A stretch of DNA of 64,000 nucleotides from NCBI RefSeq assembly GCF_014648515.1, contig NZ_BMRG01000001.1:67052-131051 (forward strand), written 5' to 3'. Positions 40,757-49,721 of this stretch are shown here, one piece after another. Both the position numbers and the translations under genes were made by a program. The notes under the pieces were generated by a model. The model made no database searches, was not told where the DNA came from, and saw only the letters and a program-made list of their open reading frames with translations. This DNA comes from Saccharothrix coeruleofusca. GTDB taxonomy: Bacteria; Actinomycetota; Actinomycetes; Mycobacteriales; Pseudonocardiaceae. Every line of letters starts with the position of its first letter. The first letter of the stretch is position 1.

Positions 40757-41821
40757 ATGACGCAGCCGTTCACCGACGACCGGCACCCGGCGGAGCCCTA
40801 TCCGGGAGCCCGGCCGGGGCACTGCTTCGTGCACCTGGACGGGGCGGGGTGGCCGGTCACCCCGGACCCCGGCGCCGACTCGGGGTGGCGGGTCGCCCCC
40901 GACGGGGTGGACCTGGACGAGTGGCTGGCCCGGCACGGCGAGCCGCCGCTGGCGGGCCGGATGCCGGTGCTGGCCTACGGGTCCAACGCCAACCCCGCCA
41001 AGGTGACGTGGCTGCGCGAGGAGCTGGGCCTGCCCGGCCCCGCCGTGGTGCTGCGCGCCCGCTGCGAGGGCATCGCCGCGGTGTGGGCCGCCGGCCTGCG
41101 CAAGACCGACGGGCAGCGGCCCGCCACGCTGGCCGCCGCGCCCGGCGTCGAGGAGGAGCACGCGGTCTGGTTCGCCACCGCCGAGCAGCTGCGCGTGCTG
41201 GACCGGTGCGAGGGCCGGGGGCTGCGCTACCAACTGGTGCGGTTGCACACCGGTCGGGTGACGTTGTTCAACGGCGGGGTGATCGACTCCGTGCTGGCCT
41301 ACACCGGGGCGGGCTCCCGGCGGATGCCGCTGCTGTCCGGCGGGCGGCCGGTGCGGTGCGCCGAGGTGGACCAGCGGGGCGCGCGCAGGCTGGCGGGCCG
41401 GGCCGCGCTCACCGACGGCCTGGACGTGTCGCCGGTGCGCGGCGCCCCGTCACCGGACGACTGGCCGGACCGGCTCTTCGTCTACGGCACGCTCCAGCCC
41501 GGCCTGAGCGCGTGGTCCCTGGTGGAGCCGTTCACCTCGGGCGAGCCCGAACGGGTGATGTTGCCGGGCGTGCTGCACGACACCGGCCTGGGTTACCCGG
41601 CGCTGCGGCCAGGCGGCGACGGCGCGGGCGTGCCGGGGCACCTGCTGCGGCTGGAGACGCCCGAGGCGGCGCTGCCCGTGCTCGACGAGTACGAAGGCCC
41701 TGAGTACCGGCGGGTTCGCGTCACGCTGCCGGACGGCCGGGTGTGCTGGACCTACCTGTGGGCCGCCGAGGTGACCGGGATGCCGGTGCTCGCGCGGGGC
41801 TGGGTCGAAAAGCGACCGTGA
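40757..41821 (+). CDS. Tandem gamma-glutamylcyclotransferase-like (AIG2/GGCT) protein
   Basis: A 354-residue protein containing two GGCT-like beta-barrels. The first has MPVLAYGSNANPAKV and a nearby EEEHAVWFATAEQLRVLDRC; the second has LFVYGTLQPGLSAWSLVEPF and PVLDEYEGPEYRRVRVTLPD. Both carry the YGS/T-N/L-x2-P anion-binding loop, and the second keeps the catalytic-type Glu in EYEGPEY. Function may be cleavage of gamma-glutamyl amines or peptides. The tandem arrangement is less common than single-domain forms. Confidence 0.8.
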   Translation: MTQPFTDDRHPAEPYPGARPGHCFVHLDGAGWPVTPDPGADSGWRVAPDGVDLDEWLARHGEPPLAGRMPVLAYGSNANPAKVTWLREELGLPGPAVVLRARCEGIAAVWAAGLRKTDGQRPATLAAAPGVEEEHAVWFATAEQLRVLDRCEGRGLRYQLVRLHTGRVTLFNGGVIDSVLAYTGAGSRRMPLLSGGRPVRCAEVDQRGARRLAGRAALTDGLDVSPVRGAPSPDDWPDRLFVYGTLQPGLSAWSLVEPFTSGEPERVMLPGVLHDTGLGYPALRPGGDGAGVPGHLLRLETPEAALPVLDEYEGPEYRRVRVTLPDGRVCWTYLWAAEVTGMPVLARGWVEKRP

Positions 41822-41927
41822 TACCCCCGATCAAGTGAAATCCTGTCCACCCCACCCAACCGGTCGTCGCGCGGGCACGTCCTCTGGGTAGACCACGGGA
41901 GACCACAGGCCCGACCAGGAGGTGGAC

Positions 41928-42551
41928 ATGAGGCGACGGACGCTCGTCGCGTGCGGTGTTCTCGCGGCTTCGCTCACCGCGTGCGGCGATGCCCAGACGG
42001 CGGCCGACCAGACCGCCCTGTCGACCACGGCGTCACCGCCCGCCACGTCGTCATCGACGTCGCAGGCGGGCACAGCGGCGGGCACGCCACCTCCCCCGCC
42101 CTCCTCGGCCGCGCCCCCGGCGGCGACGGACCCCGGCCGCTGCTCGGCGGCGGTGCTCGACGGCAGGGTCGAGCCCACCGACGCCGGGGCGGGCAACCGC
42201 TACGGCAAGCTGCTGGTCACCAACACCGGCGCCGGCCCGTGCACCCTCAACGGCTACAGCGGCCTGCAGCTGCTGGCCGCCGACGGCAGCCAAGTGCCGA
42301 CCCAGCTGGAGCGCACCGCCGACCCCGGCCCCTCCGCGGTGACCCTGCCCCCCGGCGGCACCGCCGTGGCGAACCTGCACTGGACCGTCGTGGCCACCGG
42401 CGACGAGCCGGTGGACCGGCCGTGCGAGCCGGAGGCCCCCAGCGCCGCGGCGGTCCCGCCCGACGAGACCGAGCCGATGCGGCTGAACTGGGGCCTGGGG
42501 CCGGTGTGCGGCGGCGGGAAGATCTACATCAGCGCGTTCTACGCTGCTTAG
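41928..42551 (+). CDS. DUF4232-type lipoprotein
   Basis: A 207-residue lipoprotein. The head MRRRTLVACGVLAASLTACG ends in a lipobox LTAC with lipidated Cys19. A Ser/Thr/Pro/Ala linker follows, then a DUF4232-like beta domain (GKLLVTNTGAGPCTLNGYSG, PPGGTAVANLHWTVVA) with four Cys that could form disulfides outside the membrane. AGGAGG lies 6 nt before the ATG; an upstream GTG at 41922 lacks this spacing. Function is unknown. The next gene starts immediately after its stop. Confidence 0.85.
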   Translation: MRRRTLVACGVLAASLTACGDAQTAADQTALSTTASPPATSSSTSQAGTAAGTPPPPPSSAAPPAATDPGRCSAAVLDGRVEPTDAGAGNRYGKLLVTNTGAGPCTLNGYSGLQLLAADGSQVPTQLERTADPGPSAVTLPPGGTAVANLHWTVVATGDEPVDRPCEPEAPSAAAVPPDETEPMRLNWGLGPVCGGGKIYISAFYAA

Positions 42552-43343
42552 GTGATCGAGTCCAACGTCCCCGGCCACTCGGGGGAACTCGCGGTCCGCA
42601 CCTGGCCCAACCTGGAGGCCACGTGGCTCGCCGTGCTGGTGCACGGGTACGGCGAGCACTCGGGCCGGTACGGCCACGTGGCCGAGGCCCTCGTCGCGGC
42701 GGGCGCCCTGGTGGTGGCCGCCGACCAGGCGGGCCACGGCGGCTCGGAGGGGCCCCGCGCGCTGATCACCGACGTCGACGGCCTGGTGGCCGACGTGGAC
42801 GCGGCGATCAGCTCGGCCGCCTCCGACCTGCCGATCGTCCTCATCGGACACTCCGTGGGCGGCCTGGTCGCCGCCAAGTACGCGCAGGAGCACCGCGAGC
42901 GGCTGGCCGCGCTGGTGCTCTCCGCGCCGGTGCTGGGCACCTGGCAGGGCTTGGACCTGCTGTCCGAGCCGGAGATCCCGGACGAGTCCATCGACCCGAA
43001 GCTGCTCTCCCGCGACCCCGAGGTGGTCAGGGGCTACGCCGCCGACCCGCTGGTCTGGCACGGGCCGTTCCAGCGCGCCACGCTGGAGGCGCTGGAGCGG
43101 GCGCTGGAGGAGGTCAACTACGGGCCCGCCCTGGAGGACCTGCCCACGCTGTGGCTGCACGGCGACGCCGACGAGCTGGTCCCGCTGGCCGACACGCGCA
43201 CCGGCACCGACCGGCTGCGCGGGCTGCTGTTCGAGGAGCGGGTGTACCCCGGCGCGCGGCACGAGGTGTTCAACGAGACCAACCGGGACGAGGTGCTCGC
43301 CGACGTGGTCGAGTTCGTGCGGCGGGTGCTGGAGCTGGGCTGA
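42552..43343 (+). CDS. Monoacylglycerol lipase-like alpha/beta hydrolase
   Basis: A 263-residue serine hydrolase with the monoglyceride lipase signature LVHGYGEHSGRYGHVAEALV, nucleophile elbow VLIGHSVGGLVAA, acid segment LWLHGDADELVPLA and His in GARHEVFNETNRDEVLADV. The D-x-x-G-H-G-x-S motif DQAGHGGSEG is also conserved. It starts at GTG 42552 with no gap after the lipoprotein stop, so the two are cotranscribed. Likely role: cleavage of monoacylglycerols or related lipid esters in the cytoplasm. Confidence 0.88.
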   Translation: MIESNVPGHSGELAVRTWPNLEATWLAVLVHGYGEHSGRYGHVAEALVAAGALVVAADQAGHGGSEGPRALITDVDGLVADVDAAISSAASDLPIVLIGHSVGGLVAAKYAQEHRERLAALVLSAPVLGTWQGLDLLSEPEIPDESIDPKLLSRDPEVVRGYAADPLVWHGPFQRATLEALERALEEVNYGPALEDLPTLWLHGDADELVPLADTRTGTDRLRGLLFEERVYPGARHEVFNETNRDEVLADVVEFVRRVLELG

Positions 43344-43367
43344 GCGGCGGTCCCGCCGGGCCGCCGC
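43344..43367. terminator. Hairpin between convergent genes
   Basis: Arms GCGGCGG (43344-43350) and CCGCCGC (43361-43367) with a 10-nt loop fill most of the 34-bp gap between the lipase and SDR genes. Confidence 0.45.
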
Positions 43368-43377
43368 CCCTCGCCCC

Positions 43378-44124
43378 TCACCAGCCCTGGTCGGTTGGCC
43401 GCACCAGGATCTCGTTGACCGCGACGTGCTCGGGCTGGGTCACCGCGTACACCACGGCCGCCGCGACGTCCTCGGGCTGGAGCTGCCGCATGGCCGCCGC
43501 GGTGCGCTCCATGTTGGCCTTGGCCTCCTGGTCGGTGATGTGGTCGCGCAGCTCGGTGGCGACCACGCCGGGCTCGACCACGATGACGCGCACGCCGCGC
43601 TGGGTGACCTCCAGGCGCAGCGACTCGCTGAAGGCGTTGAGCCCGAACTTGGTGGCGTTGTAGACGCCCCCGCCCGCCCGCACCACCCGGCCCGCGGTGG
43701 AGGACACCTGCACCACCGCGCCCCGGCGCTCCAGCAGGTGCGGCAGCGCGGCGTGGGTCAGGTACATCACCCCGAGCAGGTTGGTCGAGACCATGCGGGT
43801 CCAGTCGGTGGTGTCCGCGCCCTCGATCTTGCCCAGCAGCATCACGCCCGCGTTGTTGACCAGCACGTCCAGCCCGCCGTAGGTGTCGGCGACGCGCTGG
43901 ACCGCCGCCCGGCAGGCGGCCTCGTCGGTCACGTCCAGCTCGACGGGCAGCACGCGGGCGCCCTCTTCGGTCAGCCGCTCCTCCAGCGCCTTGAGCCGCT
44001 CGACCCGCCGCGCCGCGATGGCGACGGTGGCCCCCGCGCGGGCCAGCGCGACCGCCGTGGCCTCGCCGATGCCCGACGACGCGCCGGTGACGAGGGCGAC
44101 CTTGCCTTGCAGGTGGTTCGTCAT
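43378..44124 (-). CDS. Short-chain dehydrogenase/reductase
   Basis: A 248-residue classical SDR: cofactor loop ALVTGASSGIGEATAVALAR, NNAG in DVLVNNAGVMLLG, catalytic Ser in VVQVSSTAGRVV and Tyr-x3-Lys in VYNATKFGLNAF. ARR after the second strand (AIAARRVERL) favours NADP. The substrate-side EPGVVATEL resembles the YdfG/serine-dehydrogenase group acting on small hydroxyacids or unknown alcohols. It lies downstream of the EspG-like gene by 33 bp on the same strand. Confidence 0.9.
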   Translation of the reverse strand: MTNHLQGKVALVTGASSGIGEATAVALARAGATVAIAARRVERLKALEERLTEEGARVLPVELDVTDEAACRAAVQRVADTYGGLDVLVNNAGVMLLGKIEGADTTDWTRMVSTNLLGVMYLTHAALPHLLERRGAVVQVSSTAGRVVRAGGGVYNATKFGLNAFSESLRLEVTQRGVRVIVVEPGVVATELRDHITDQEAKANMERTAAAMRQLQPEDVAAAVVYAVTQPEHVAVNEILVRPTDQGW

Positions 44125-44157
44125 GGCTCCACTCAACACCGCTGGACCTGCTCAAGG

Positions 44158-44892
44158 TCAAGCCAGTGGTTCGGTGCTGCCGCGGGTCTCGTCGACCAGC
44201 TCGGCGATCGCGGCGGCGACGGCGGCCCGGTCCGCGGGCAGGCAGGTGGTCCGGTCGGGTCCGCGCAGCACCAGCAGCCTGCCGAGCCCGGTGTCGTGGA
44301 AGGCGACCACGCGCCCGGAGCGCCGCCCGCCCGCGGTGACCGCGAACCGGCCGTGGTGGCCCGCGTCGCGCAGCGCCCGCGCGCACCGCTCGGCGGCGGA
44401 CCGTGGTTCGCCCCGCGCGGCCAGCGCCGCGGCGAGGTGGTCGCGGTCGGCTTCGTCCAGCGCGGTGGCGCGCACGCTGACCGGCGGCAGCGGCGCCGGG
44501 TCGACCGGGGCCAGCCCGGCCAGCAGCTGGCCGGGCACGGCGTAGTGCGGGACGCTGACCAGGACGGCGTGGTCGGCCCGCAGCACGGCCAGCACGCCGA
44601 CCGGCCCCGACAGCGCCGCCCGCAGCCGCACCGGCTCGTCCAGGAACTGCCACGAGTCGATCCGGCACTCGCCCCCCGCCAGCGTGCGCAGTTGCCGCTC
44701 CAGCTGACCGCCCCGCGGTGCGACGCCGCGCCCGCGCAGCCCGGTCAGCACCTCGCGGACCGAATCGCGCGGCTGGACTGCGGCCGGGTCGAGCACCCGC
44801 GGCAGCGCGCCCAGGCCCAGGTGCGACCAGCACACCGCCAGCTCGACCGGGGACAGCCGGACCGGGGACCACAGCACGGTGTGGCCGGTCAC
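44158..44892 (-). CDS. EspG-like type VII secretion chaperone
   Basis: About 244 residues with the EspG-family head VRLSPVELAVCWSHLGLGAL PRVL and a C-terminal beta-alpha region (RCARALRDAGHHGRFAVTAG, RLLVLRGPDRTTCLPADRAA). EspG proteins bind PE-PPE-type substrates and keep them soluble for type VII secretion. GTG 44892 (VTGHTVLW) fits the family length. No full ESX core (EccB, EccC, EccD, EccE) is visible in the window, but an EspC-like gene and a PPE/WXG-like gene lie at 52-54 kb. Confidence 0.72.
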   Translation of the reverse strand: MTGHTVLWSPVRLSPVELAVCWSHLGLGALPRVLDPAAVQPRDSVREVLTGLRGRGVAPRGGQLERQLRTLAGGECRIDSWQFLDEPVRLRAALSGPVGVLAVLRADHAVLVSVPHYAVPGQLLAGLAPVDPAPLPPVSVRATALDEADRDHLAAALAARGEPRSAAERCARALRDAGHHGRFAVTAGGRRSGRVVAFHDTGLGRLLVLRGPDRTTCLPADRAAVAAAIAELVDETRGSTEPLA

Positions 44893-45372
44893 CGGTCGGC
44901 CACCGGCCGGACGCGCGCGAATTCGCCGTGTCGTTGCCCGCGCACCCCCACCCCTACCCCCGGAAACCCGCAAAAGGGCGATTTCCGACGCCTTTGCCCG
45001 CTGTTCCCGCAAGGTTGCGGCAACAGTCGGTGCGGGCGCGGCAGCGCGACCGGATGCGTCCGCCCCGAACGCCGCCCGCCCGCCGGGCACGCACGTGATC
45101 AGGCCGGATGATCCGGACCGCCGCCGATGCCCACCCATTCCACGGCTATTGTTCAACACCTCCGAATGGTTCACCGGAGCGACACGGCAACCATTCCGGG
45201 ATATCTTCTCCCGGTCGCTCCGAGGAAACCAGGGCGACTCTCCGGCCACCATCGGGTAACCGAATGAACCGCACTGCGAAAATCCTTCGGGTGATTCGCG
45301 CGGCCGCCGCCCGCCCGGCCTGGTGGGAGCGCGTGCCGGGGCAGGACCCGCCTGGTGGACAATCGCCCCGCG
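44893..45372. other. 480-bp divergent region, no gene seen
   Basis: The stretch between the EspG-like gene and the Pro/Glu-rich gene shows no convincing coding frame. The part from about 45120 to 45300 is less G+C-rich than its surroundings, as expected of promoter DNA. Confidence 0.55.
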
Positions 45373-46287
45373 ATGGCTGGAGATGACCTGGAGCTGTTGA
45401 TCACACTGGTGGTCGCGGCCGACGACGAGCGGCAGGCGCTGACCGCCTGCGCCGGGTTGCTGCGGCGGGTAGGCGGGTCGGTCCTCCAGGCCCGCGACTG
45501 CTCGGACGAGGAGCCCGGCTGCTGGTCGGTCACCATCAGCCGGACCAGCGGCGAGCCGACCACCGGCGACGCCGCCCGGCACAGCGCGGGCGCGCTGGCC
45601 ATGGCCGTGCGCGGGTTCGTCCGGGCGCTCGGCGACGACTTCCCCCTGCCGCGGATCGCCTGCGACCCGCCCGCCGCGTGGGCGGTGATCGAGGACCCGG
45701 CGCTGCTGGACGGGCTGGTGCCCGGCGCGGAGCGGCTGCTGGTCGAGGCGTGGGCCGGGGGCGACCCCTACCGGCGCGACGCCGGGGCGGCACCCGAGCC
45801 GGAGCCGGAGCCGGAACCCACGCCCGAACCCACGCCCGACCCCGCGCCCGACCCCCCGCAGGCCCCCGAACCGGTCCCCGAACCCGAACCCGAACCGGGG
45901 CCCGAACCCGCGCTGACGCCCGATCCGGACTCGACCGTTCGGCTGCTTCTGCGGGTGGACGTGGCGGCGGACCGGCCCGCCGGGGCCGAGTGGCAGGCGC
46001 GGGCGGTAGCCAGCCGGGTGGGTCGGGATGGCAAGATCACCCGTGTGGCTCCCCTCGGGCACCTACTGAGCGTGCACTTCGACCTCGGGACGAGTGTGGG
46101 GTCGACCACGTCGGTGCTACTCGACGCAGTGTCCTCGCTGGGCCGTTCGGGGTGGTCCGCGCCGGAGTGGTCGGGCGAATCGGCCACGGTCCGCTGGTCA
46201 GCGACACCACCCCCGATAACGGGGGTCACCGCATTGGAACTCAACGCGACGCCGACTTCGGCATTGGTGTGGACGGAGCCCGAGTGA
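45373..46287 (+). CDS. Two-domain protein with Pro/Glu-rich linker, unknown function
   Basis: A 304-residue protein from ATG 45373. Two similar alpha/beta domains (ELLITLVVAADDERQALTAC...CWSVTISR and VRLLLRVDVAADRPAGAEWQ...LLSVHFDL) are joined by a PEPEPEPEP-type linker of about 45 residues that would be stiff and extended. Each domain reads beta-alpha-beta-beta-alpha, like an ACT-type module, but I recognise no named family. It precedes the small helical proteins and the FtsK-type ATPase by 150 bp and may belong to that module. Confidence 0.68.
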   Translation: MAGDDLELLITLVVAADDERQALTACAGLLRRVGGSVLQARDCSDEEPGCWSVTISRTSGEPTTGDAARHSAGALAMAVRGFVRALGDDFPLPRIACDPPAAWAVIEDPALLDGLVPGAERLLVEAWAGGDPYRRDAGAAPEPEPEPEPTPEPTPDPAPDPPQAPEPVPEPEPEPGPEPALTPDPDSTVRLLLRVDVAADRPAGAEWQARAVASRVGRDGKITRVAPLGHLLSVHFDLGTSVGSTTSVLLDAVSSLGRSGWSAPEWSGESATVRWSATPPPITGVTALELNATPTSALVWTEPE

Positions 46288-46437
46288 GCGTTCGCGCGCT
46301 CTAACCCAAAAGGGTGGACTTGCAATACACTCCACCAGCGGCGGGCACTCTTAAACTGTGAATTTTTGGGCAGAAGTTCAACGCGCGGCTGGGTAACCAT
46401 AAGCGCGGGGGCGGTTCAGAGGGAGACGGGATTCGAC

Positions 46438-46698
46438 ATGGCCAGCATCGAAGAGGTCCGTGCCGCGATCGCCCAAGCCATCGAGAAGGCGGGCCAGAGC
46501 GCCGCCGCGCTGCAGCAGGCCGCCGACCTCGCCGAGGACGCGCAGGCGCTGCTCAACACGGCCACCCAGGGCAGCGTCCAGTCCGACGTGGAGCAGGCCA
46601 ACGCCCAGTTCGCCGAGGTGGTCAGCGGCGTCAACGACTTGCAGAAGTTCCTCGGCGCGGGCATCTCGCAGGCCGAGAGCATCAATTCGAGGCTCTAG
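46438..46698 (+). CDS. Small helical protein, WXG100-like size
   Basis: An 86-residue, all-helical, Ala/Gln-rich protein: SIEEVRAAIAQAIEKAGQSA, QQAADLAEDAQALLNTATQG and VVSGVNDLQKFLGAGISQAE. It lacks a Trp-x-Gly turn, so it is not a true WXG100 protein, though size and helical-hairpin pattern are similar. A purine-rich GAGGGAGA lies before the ATG. It is followed 1 bp later by a second small helical protein and then an FtsK-type ATPase, suggesting a small partner or substrate of that motor. Confidence 0.75.
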   Translation: MASIEEVRAAIAQAIEKAGQSAAALQQAADLAEDAQALLNTATQGSVQSDVEQANAQFAEVVSGVNDLQKFLGAGISQAESINSRL

Positions 46699-46699
46699 C

Positions 46700-46951
46700 G
46701 TGACGTCGGTCGCGGAGGTCAAGCTCGCCCTGGAGCAGAGCTGCGAGTTCCTGCGGGACGCCTACCGCAGCGTGCGGGAGGCGGAGAGCGCGCTGGACGA
46801 CGCGCTGGAGGTGCTGGCGGAGGCCGACGCCAACCACCAGGACGCGCTGGTGCCGCCCGGTTTCCTCAAGGCCAAGGAGGGCTTCGCCGCTCAGCTGGAG
46901 CTGATCGTGCGCAGCCTGGACCTGGTCCAGCGGTTGACCGCGGAGCTCTGA
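46700..46951 (+). CDS. Small helical coiled-coil protein
   Basis: An 83-residue protein from GTG 46700: VAEVKLALEQSCEFLRDAYR, SVREAESALDDALEVLAEAD and QLELIVRSLDLVQRLTAEL. It is acidic and predicted to be two or three helices with heptad-like spacing. It lies between the other small helical gene and the FtsK-type gene, with 1-bp gaps on both sides, so the three are certainly cotranscribed. No named family is recognised. Confidence 0.75.
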   Translation: MTSVAEVKLALEQSCEFLRDAYRSVREAESALDDALEVLAEADANHQDALVPPGFLKAKEGFAAQLELIVRSLDLVQRLTAEL

Positions 46952-46952
46952 C

Positions 46953-49721
46953 GTGAGCAGGCGCGACGAACGCCGGAGGAAGGTCCAGGCCGCCCTGGAG
47001 GAGTTCCGCCGCTCGGTGGCCGCCGCGCTGGGCAACGCCGCGCGCGAGCACCACCGGCTGGCCGAGGAGCGGGCCCGCGACATGTTCGAGGTCATCCTGC
47101 GCGGCGACGGCGTCGACCGGGCGCTGGAGGACCCGGCGCTGGCCGGGGCGCTGGCCAAGCCCCTGTTCGACGCGCGGCTGGCGAGCGCGCTGATCGACCG
47201 GGTGGAGGCGTTCCGCGAGTGGTCCGAGCACGGCCCGGACCAGCTGACCGCCCTGGTGGGCGAAGTGGCGGACGGCCCGGCGTCCTGGCCGCCCGAGGCG
47301 TGGCTGGGCAGCGCGGGCACCGCCGACGGCAGCGAGGGCGTGCCGGAGCTGTGGCGCATCGGCACGGGCGTGGTGCGCACGGCGCCCGAGCCCCAGCGGT
47401 TCCCGGTGGCGGTCCCGCTGCTGGACCAGGCCCACCTGCACGTGGCGTCGGTGCCGGACAGCCGCGCGACGGCCGAGGCGCTGGTGGAGAACCTGCTGCT
47501 GCGGGTGCTCAGCCACTTCCAGCCCGGTCTGGTGCACGTGCACGTGTGGGACGTCAGCCAGCTCACCGGCTCGCTGCCCGGCCTGTACCCGCTGACCCGC
47601 GCGGGCCTGCTCACCGTGCACGACCCGGCGCGGCTGCACGAGATGCTCGACGAGCTGTCCGACCACATCCGCCGGGTGCACACCGGGGTGCTGGTCGAGG
47701 GCCACCAGTCGGTGCGCGCGGTCAGCGCGGGCGGCAGGCGCACCGAGCCGTGGCACGTCGCGGTGCTGTTCGGCAACCGGCAGCCGCTGCGCGAGGAGCA
47801 CCAGCAGCAGTTGCAGCGGGTGGCCCGCAACGGCTTGGCGGCGGGCGTGCAGCTGTTCATCGTCGACATCCCGATCACGGTGAACTCGCCGGTGGAGACG
47901 GTGACCGTGCACGCCGACCAGAGCGCGAGCTGCACGATGACCGGCAAGCACGTGGCGGTGGCGCTGGACCCGCCGCTGCCGCGCGCCCAGGTGCCCAGGG
48001 CGTGCGCGGTGATCGCGGACAAGCGCGAGGAGCGGCGCACCCGGTTCGGCGCGTTCGACGACCTGCTGCCCGAGCAGCTGTGGACCGAGAGCTCGGCCGC
48101 CGGCGTGGTCACCCCGGTCGGCTACCACGACGGCGAGCCGGTGCACGTGGCGCTGGGCGACACCTCGCCGCACGCGCTGGTGGGCGGGCCGAGCGGGTCG
48201 GGCAAGACGAACTTCCTCTACGCCATGCTCGGCGGGCTGGCCGCCCGGTACTCGCCGGACGAGCTGGAGCTGTACCTGCTGGACTTCAAGGAGGGCGTGT
48301 CGTTCGCCCAGTTCGCGCCGGGCCGCAAGGACCCGACGTGGCTGCCGCACGCGCGGCTGGTCGGGGTGAACGTCAACACCGACCGCGAGTTCGGCGTGGC
48401 GCTGCTGAAGTTCCTGTCCGACGAGATGCGCAGGCGCGCGGACGCGGCCAAGCAGCACGAGGTCACCAAGCTGGAGCAGCTGCGCGAGGAGGACCCGGAG
48501 GGCCGGTGGCCGCGCATCGTCGCGGTGGTCGACGAGTTCCAGTACCTGTTCGGCGAGCGCGACCAGGTCACCCAGCAGGCCACCCAGCTGCTGGAGGACG
48601 TGGCCCGGCGGGGCCGCTCGCAGGGCATCCACCTGGTGCTGTGCAGCCAGGACGTGGCGGGCATCGAGGGCTTCTGGGGCAAGTCGGCGATCTTCGAGCA
48701 GTTCACCGTGCGGATCGCGCTGCCCAAGGCGCGCCGGGTGCTGGCCGAGCCGCACAACGACGCGGCGGTGGAGCTGCCGCGCTGGCACGCGGTGGTCAAC
48801 CACGAGTCGGGCGTGCGGCCGGGTAACGAGGTCGCCCGCATCCCGGACGCGACCCGCCGGGGCACCTTCGACGTGCTGCAGGCGGAGCTGTTCCGGCGCA
48901 GGCCCTCGGACCTGCCCGAACCGGTGCTGTTCGACGGCGGCCGGGTGCCCGCGCTGCGGGCGCTGCCGGACTTCCGGGCGCTGCGCGCCGGGGAGGTCAA
49001 CCCGACCGTGCTGCTGGGCCAGGTGATCGACGTGGCGGGCAGCGCGGCCGGGGTCCGCTTCCCCCGCACGCCGGGCCGCAACATCGCGGTGCTGGGCTCG
49101 CTGGCCGAGGACGCCGCGGGGGTGCTGGGCAGCGCGGCGCTGTCGCTGGCCCGCCAGCACGAGCCCACGGCGGCCAGGTTCACCGTGATCTGCCTGGCCG
49201 AGGACGCCCAGCCGCACGCCGACCGCCTGGTCAAGCAGCTGTGCAACACCGGCCACGAGGCGGACCTGCTGGGCCTGGAGGGGATCAGGGGGCTGCTCGG
49301 CGAGACCGCGCAGCAGCTCAGGGCGGCGGCCACCAGCGCGCTCGCCGCCCCGCAACCGCACTACGTCGTGATCTACGCGGTGGACGCGGCGCACACGGCG
49401 CTGGAGGAGAAGGACCCGGCGACGCGCACGTCCGGCCTGGACCACCTGCGCACCGTGCTCAAGCACGGGCCGGAGCACCGCACCCACGTGATCGGCTGGT
49501 GGCGCGGCGTGCAGCGGCTGAAGAACAGCCTGCCGCCGGGCGTGTACGACGACATCGGCGCGTGGGTCGCCTTCGACGTGCAGGGCAAGGAGCTGCTGTC
49601 GTTCGGGCCGGAGCAGGTCATGGCGTGGTCGCCGAGGCCGCGCCGGGGGCTGTTCTTCGACCGGTTCGAGCACTCCCGGCCGCAGGTGCTCATCCCGTTC
49701 GACACCGGGGAGGAGTCGTGA
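46953..49721 (+). CDS. FtsK/SpoIIIE-type ATPase, soluble, two ATPase domains
   Basis: A 922-residue motor. A helical head (KVQAALEEFRRSVAAALGNA) contains no membrane segment. The first ATPase domain has Walker A GGPSGSGKTNFLY (about residue 410) and Walker B IVAVVDEFQYLF (about 525), with DVARRGRSQGIHLVLCSQ typical of FtsK-HerA proteins. The second domain, from about 690, has RTPGRNIAVLGSLAEDAAGV where a P-loop should be, so it is degenerate. Lack of membrane helices argues against EccC or DNA-septum FtsK. Its stop overlaps the next ATG by 1 bp. Confidence 0.88.
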   Translation: MSRRDERRRKVQAALEEFRRSVAAALGNAAREHHRLAEERARDMFEVILRGDGVDRALEDPALAGALAKPLFDARLASALIDRVEAFREWSEHGPDQLTALVGEVADGPASWPPEAWLGSAGTADGSEGVPELWRIGTGVVRTAPEPQRFPVAVPLLDQAHLHVASVPDSRATAEALVENLLLRVLSHFQPGLVHVHVWDVSQLTGSLPGLYPLTRAGLLTVHDPARLHEMLDELSDHIRRVHTGVLVEGHQSVRAVSAGGRRTEPWHVAVLFGNRQPLREEHQQQLQRVARNGLAAGVQLFIVDIPITVNSPVETVTVHADQSASCTMTGKHVAVALDPPLPRAQVPRACAVIADKREERRTRFGAFDDLLPEQLWTESSAAGVVTPVGYHDGEPVHVALGDTSPHALVGGPSGSGKTNFLYAMLGGLAARYSPDELELYLLDFKEGVSFAQFAPGRKDPTWLPHARLVGVNVNTDREFGVALLKFLSDEMRRRADAAKQHEVTKLEQLREEDPEGRWPRIVAVVDEFQYLFGERDQVTQQATQLLEDVARRGRSQGIHLVLCSQDVAGIEGFWGKSAIFEQFTVRIALPKARRVLAEPHNDAAVELPRWHAVVNHESGVRPGNEVARIPDATRRGTFDVLQAELFRRRPSDLPEPVLFDGGRVPALRALPDFRALRAGEVNPTVLLGQVIDVAGSAAGVRFPRTPGRNIAVLGSLAEDAAGVLGSAALSLARQHEPTAARFTVICLAEDAQPHADRLVKQLCNTGHEADLLGLEGIRGLLGETAQQLRAAATSALAAPQPHYVVIYAVDAAHTALEEKDPATRTSGLDHLRTVLKHGPEHRTHVIGWWRGVQRLKNSLPPGVYDDIGAWVAFDVQGKELLSFGPEQVMAWSPRPRRGLFFDRFEHSRPQVLIPFDTGEES

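Noticed and set aside
46953-49721. FtsK-type ATPase as ESX EccC
   Set aside because: EccC has N-terminal membrane helices and lies with EccB/D/E. This protein is wholly soluble and no core genes are adjacent.
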